Assembly (NCBI GenBank): GCA_023380415.1
Contig: JAMCRC010000028.1
Span: forward strand, 1 to 6,044
Source: Patescibacteria group bacterium
GTDB lineage: Bacteria; Patescibacteriota; Minisyncoccia; UBA6257; GWB1-50-10
Direction: 5' to 3'
Length of the DNA: 6,044 bases
Part shown: one piece after another, positions 4,311 through 6,044 of the stretch
Numbering within the stretch: the stretch's first letter is position 1
Layout of the letters: the number at the start of each line of letters is the position of its first letter
The notes under the pieces: generated by a model
The model's database searches: none
Seen by the model: the letters and a program-made list of their open reading frames with translations, nothing else
What the model was told of the DNA's origin: nothing
Translations under genes and position numbers: made by a program

Positions 4311-5155
4311 GTCAAGAAATCGATGAATTTCTGCCATCCGTTCCTCTTTATCTCCGGATAGCCCGCCTCCTTCCTGATCCTGCGCAGATACCGCGTTGCC
4401 TCGTTCTCGCCGGCGGCGATTATCTCCCGGGCCTCGCCGAAATCCATTATCGTGTAGTTCTCGATAAGGGGGCGGATGACCAAGTTAGCTTTCTTCAAAA
4501 CCTCTCGGGATAGCTGGAACTCGAAGGCCGAAATAGTATCGGCGACGGCTGTTTTTATCCCCCGAATGGTCATAGTATCCTCCGTGATGTTCGGCCAGCG
4601 TTTGGAAACATCGACGGCGATCACATAGTCGGCGCCCATTTTCTTGACCACGTCGGCCGGTACCGGGTCGATCAGCCCCCCATCTATCAGGATCCGGCCG
4701 TCTATTGTCACGGGCGGAAGGATGGTCGGCAAGGCGGTGCTGGCTCGGACGGCCTGGATAAGATCGCCCTTGTCGAGCAGGACCTCTAATCCGGTCGTGG
4801 CGTCGGTCGCTACGGCCGTAAAGGGTATCTTGCAATTTTCCACCTGCGTCCCGTCGACGAACTTTTCAAGCATCTGTTCTATCGGGTGCTTGGGCTTGAA
4901 AAGCACTCCGTCCTTATGCTTGGCGATCTTGTGGACCGAGAGGACGTCCTTTTCCCGGACGGATTCGAACGTCTTTTCGAGGAAATCGATGTCGCCGGTC
5001 GCGGCGTAGACGCCGCCCACAAGCGCGCCCATCGACGTGCCAGCGATATAGTCGATATCGAACCCCGCTTCGGTGAGCGCCCGGATGACTCCGATATGAG
5101 CCAGTCCCCTGGCGCCGCCGCCCCCGAGGGCCAGACCGATGCTCTTTTGCTTCAT
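4301..5155 (-). CDS. Patatin-like phospholipase (RssA/NTE-type serine lipid hydrolase)
   Basis: The 284-residue product has the full patatin signature: oxyanion-hole loop GGGGARG (11-17), nucleophile elbow GTSMG with Ser41, and catalytic Asp158 in IDGG (157-160). Together these form the Ser-Asp dyad that hydrolyses acyl ester bonds in membrane lipids. Conserved blocks near ATDATTG (116-122) and RASTALPTILPP (137-148) match the bacterial RssA/YlbK-like group. No signal peptide or membrane segment is seen, so it is probably cytoplasmic or peripheral at the membrane. The C-terminal part (about 190-284) is helical and charged. It starts 15 bases after the nucleotidyltransferase stop with only a weak ribosome-binding site, consistent with an operon. 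Its last codons carry a strong Shine-Dalgarno sequence for whatever follows. The exact substrate cannot be told from sequence. Confidence 0.94.
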   Translation of the reverse strand: MKQKSIGLALGGGGARGLAHIGVIRALTEAGFDIDYIAGTSMGALVGGVYAATGDIDFLEKTFESVREKDVLSVHKIAKHKDGVLFKPKHPIEQMLEKFVDGTQVENCKIPFTAVATDATTGLEVLLDKGDLIQAVRASTALPTILPPVTIDGRILIDGGLIDPVPADVVKKMGADYVIAVDVSKRWPNITEDTMTIRGIKTAVADTISAFEFQLSREVLKKANLVIRPLIENYTIMDFGEAREIIAAGENEATRYLRRIRKEAGYPEIKRNGWQKFIDFLTEE

Positions 5156-5170
5156 TGGTCTTATTTTAAG

Positions 5171-5746
5171 TTAGTTTTCGATCACCTTCAATTTCGGCCA
5201 TTTGGCTAACCATCGTTTTTCTATTATCCTCCTGTGAAAATCATCCAGCCGGTCTTTCCTCATCGATGTCGGGCGTAGTATCAAATTGGTAAGGTCTTCG
5301 ATGCCATGCGGCGTCGTTAACAACAATTTATTTTTATAATCCATCTTAACGCCAATGCATGTGGCCGTTTCCACCCAATCCGCTAGTCCTTCGGTGGCGT
5401 TTCGGTACTGTTTGGTGTTGTGAAAGGTGTGCATGCGCGCTTGATTTGTGACAGACCATTTCTGGCCGGGCATCGCAACTTCAAGCTCCCGCTCATAGAG
5501 TTTCTCTTTGGCCGTCGATTCGCTCGTTGCCTCTGCGGCGGTGTAGTCGTTCCGATCGAAATAGATCACATCGATATCGGTGAGAGGCGTTCGCTGTAAG
5601 TAGCCGTGTAGCGTGTCCCACACTTTTCCTCTAACAAAACCCGCTCCAATCCACCAATCCGGCAATCTCAGATCCCTGACCGTTCTTAGAACGTCCATCA
5701 TCCATTCATCGTTTTCTATGCAATAGATAATGTCGGTTTTGGCCAT
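5171..5746 (-). CDS. Nucleotidyltransferase family protein (COG3575 / NTP_transf_6 type)
   Basis: This 191-residue protein matches the bacterial NTP_transf_6 family as I know it. Visible signs are WWIGAGFVR (31-39), the two metal-binding acids of the nucleotidyltransferase fold in TDID (D57, D59) followed by VIYFD (60-64), and NQARMH (101-106). Length is typical for the family. Such proteins are predicted to transfer a nucleotide, but their substrates are mostly unknown; an antitoxin-like or RNA-modifying role cannot be told apart here. The gene starts seven bases after the uvrA stop, with a weak GAGAG ribosome-binding site overlapping that stop, so it is very likely co-transcribed with uvrA. 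By eye it is more AT-rich than its neighbours, with more AAA, TTT and AAT codons, which may mean it arrived more recently. Confidence 0.88.
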   Translation of the reverse strand: MAKTDIIYCIENDEWMMDVLRTVRDLRLPDWWIGAGFVRGKVWDTLHGYLQRTPLTDIDVIYFDRNDYTAAEATSESTAKEKLYERELEVAMPGQKWSVTNQARMHTFHNTKQYRNATEGLADWVETATCIGVKMDYKNKLLLTTPHGIEDLTNLILRPTSMRKDRLDDFHRRIIEKRWLAKWPKLKVIEN

Positions 5747-5753
5747 ACGCTCT

Positions 5754-6044
5754 CTATTTTAATACCCTCTTCAAATATTGTCCCGTGAAACTTCCCGCTT
5801 TTTTCGCTATATCCTCCGGTGTTCCGGCGGCGATTATCTTTCCTCCCTTCTCCCCGCCCTCCGGCCCGAGATCGATGACCCAATCGGCGGTCTTGATCAC
5901 GTCGAGGTTGTGCTCGATGACGACCACGGTATTACCGCGGTCCACGAGCCGATTCAGTACGTCGAGCAGGTTCTGGACGTCGGCGAAGTGGAGGCCGGTC
6001 GTCGGCTCGTCCAAAAGATAGATGGTCCGGCGGGTGTCGCGCTT
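5754..6044 (-). CDS. uvrA: UvrA, excinuclease ABC ATPase subunit, C-terminal end (start outside window)
   Basis: The frame enters from the right edge, giving the last 96 residues. It contains the Walker B and D-loop block of the second ABC ATPase, [12 protein letters not shown] (8-19 of the fragment), the H-loop VVVIEHN, and the family-specific ending [27 protein letters not shown] (given here only as landmarks: [11 protein letters not shown]). The final YLKRVL also fits UvrA. UvrA dimers find DNA damage and load UvrB at the start of nucleotide excision repair. It is the first visible gene of a minus-strand block that ends with uvrC. The ABC signature motif, zinc fingers and promoter lie outside the window. 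Confidence 0.96.
   Translation of the reverse strand, partial: KRDTRRTIYLLDEPTTGLHFADVQNLLDVLNRLVDRGNTVVVIEHNLDVIKTADWVIDLGPEGGEKGGKIIAAGTPEDIAKKAGSFTGQYLKRVLK

Overview
The window looks like chromosomal DNA from a compact bacterial genome with moderate GC content. All readable genes use the standard bacterial code: TGA is a true stop for the membrane-protein gene and the patatin gene. A small candidate-phylum bacterium of the Patescibacteria/CPR type is a reasonable guess. The reasons are very tight gene spacing, a short UvrC without its usual C-terminal helix-hairpin-helix domains, two probable leaderless genes and several small unrecognised proteins. This is inference, not proof.

Layout, left to right. 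(1) Positions 1-781, minus strand, hold the N-terminal 260 residues of the ribosome-associated GTPase TypA/BipA. It has its own promoter and a short structured leader with a terminator-like hairpin just before the start codon. (2) Positions 905-1207, minus strand, encode a 100-residue histidine-rich protein of unknown function. It has a perfect Shine-Dalgarno sequence and a clear intrinsic terminator whose T-run overlaps the typA -35 box. (3) Positions 1241-1269 hold two back-to-back extended -10 promoters. (4) Positions 1279-2361, plus strand, encode a secreted-signal plus polytopic membrane protein resembling two tandem DoxX-like units. (5) Positions 2401-2805, plus strand, encode a small charged unknown protein. 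Both plus-strand genes have a TATAAT box only 7-9 bases before the ATG, so their mRNAs are probably leaderless. (6) A bidirectional terminator at about 2804-2835 separates these from a minus-strand block.

The minus-strand block, in transcription order, is uvrA (3' end only), a COG3575-type nucleotidyltransferase, a patatin-like phospholipase, a 271-bp noncoding inverted-repeat element, and uvrC. Gene gaps before the element are 7 and 15 bases, which suggests one operon. UvrA and UvrC belong to nucleotide excision repair; UvrB is not in the window. The two genes between them have no obvious repair role.

The most unusual object is the 271-bp element at 4023-4293. It has 27-bp imperfect terminal inverted repeats, a nested subterminal inverted pair and a central stem, and no convincing gene. 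It lies exactly between a strong Shine-Dalgarno/ATG at the end of the patatin gene and the body of uvrC. Removing it with one shared A rejoins that ATG in frame with uvrC. It therefore looks like a MITE-like insertion that displaced the original uvrC start, while its own terminal repeat supplies a replacement in-frame ATG.
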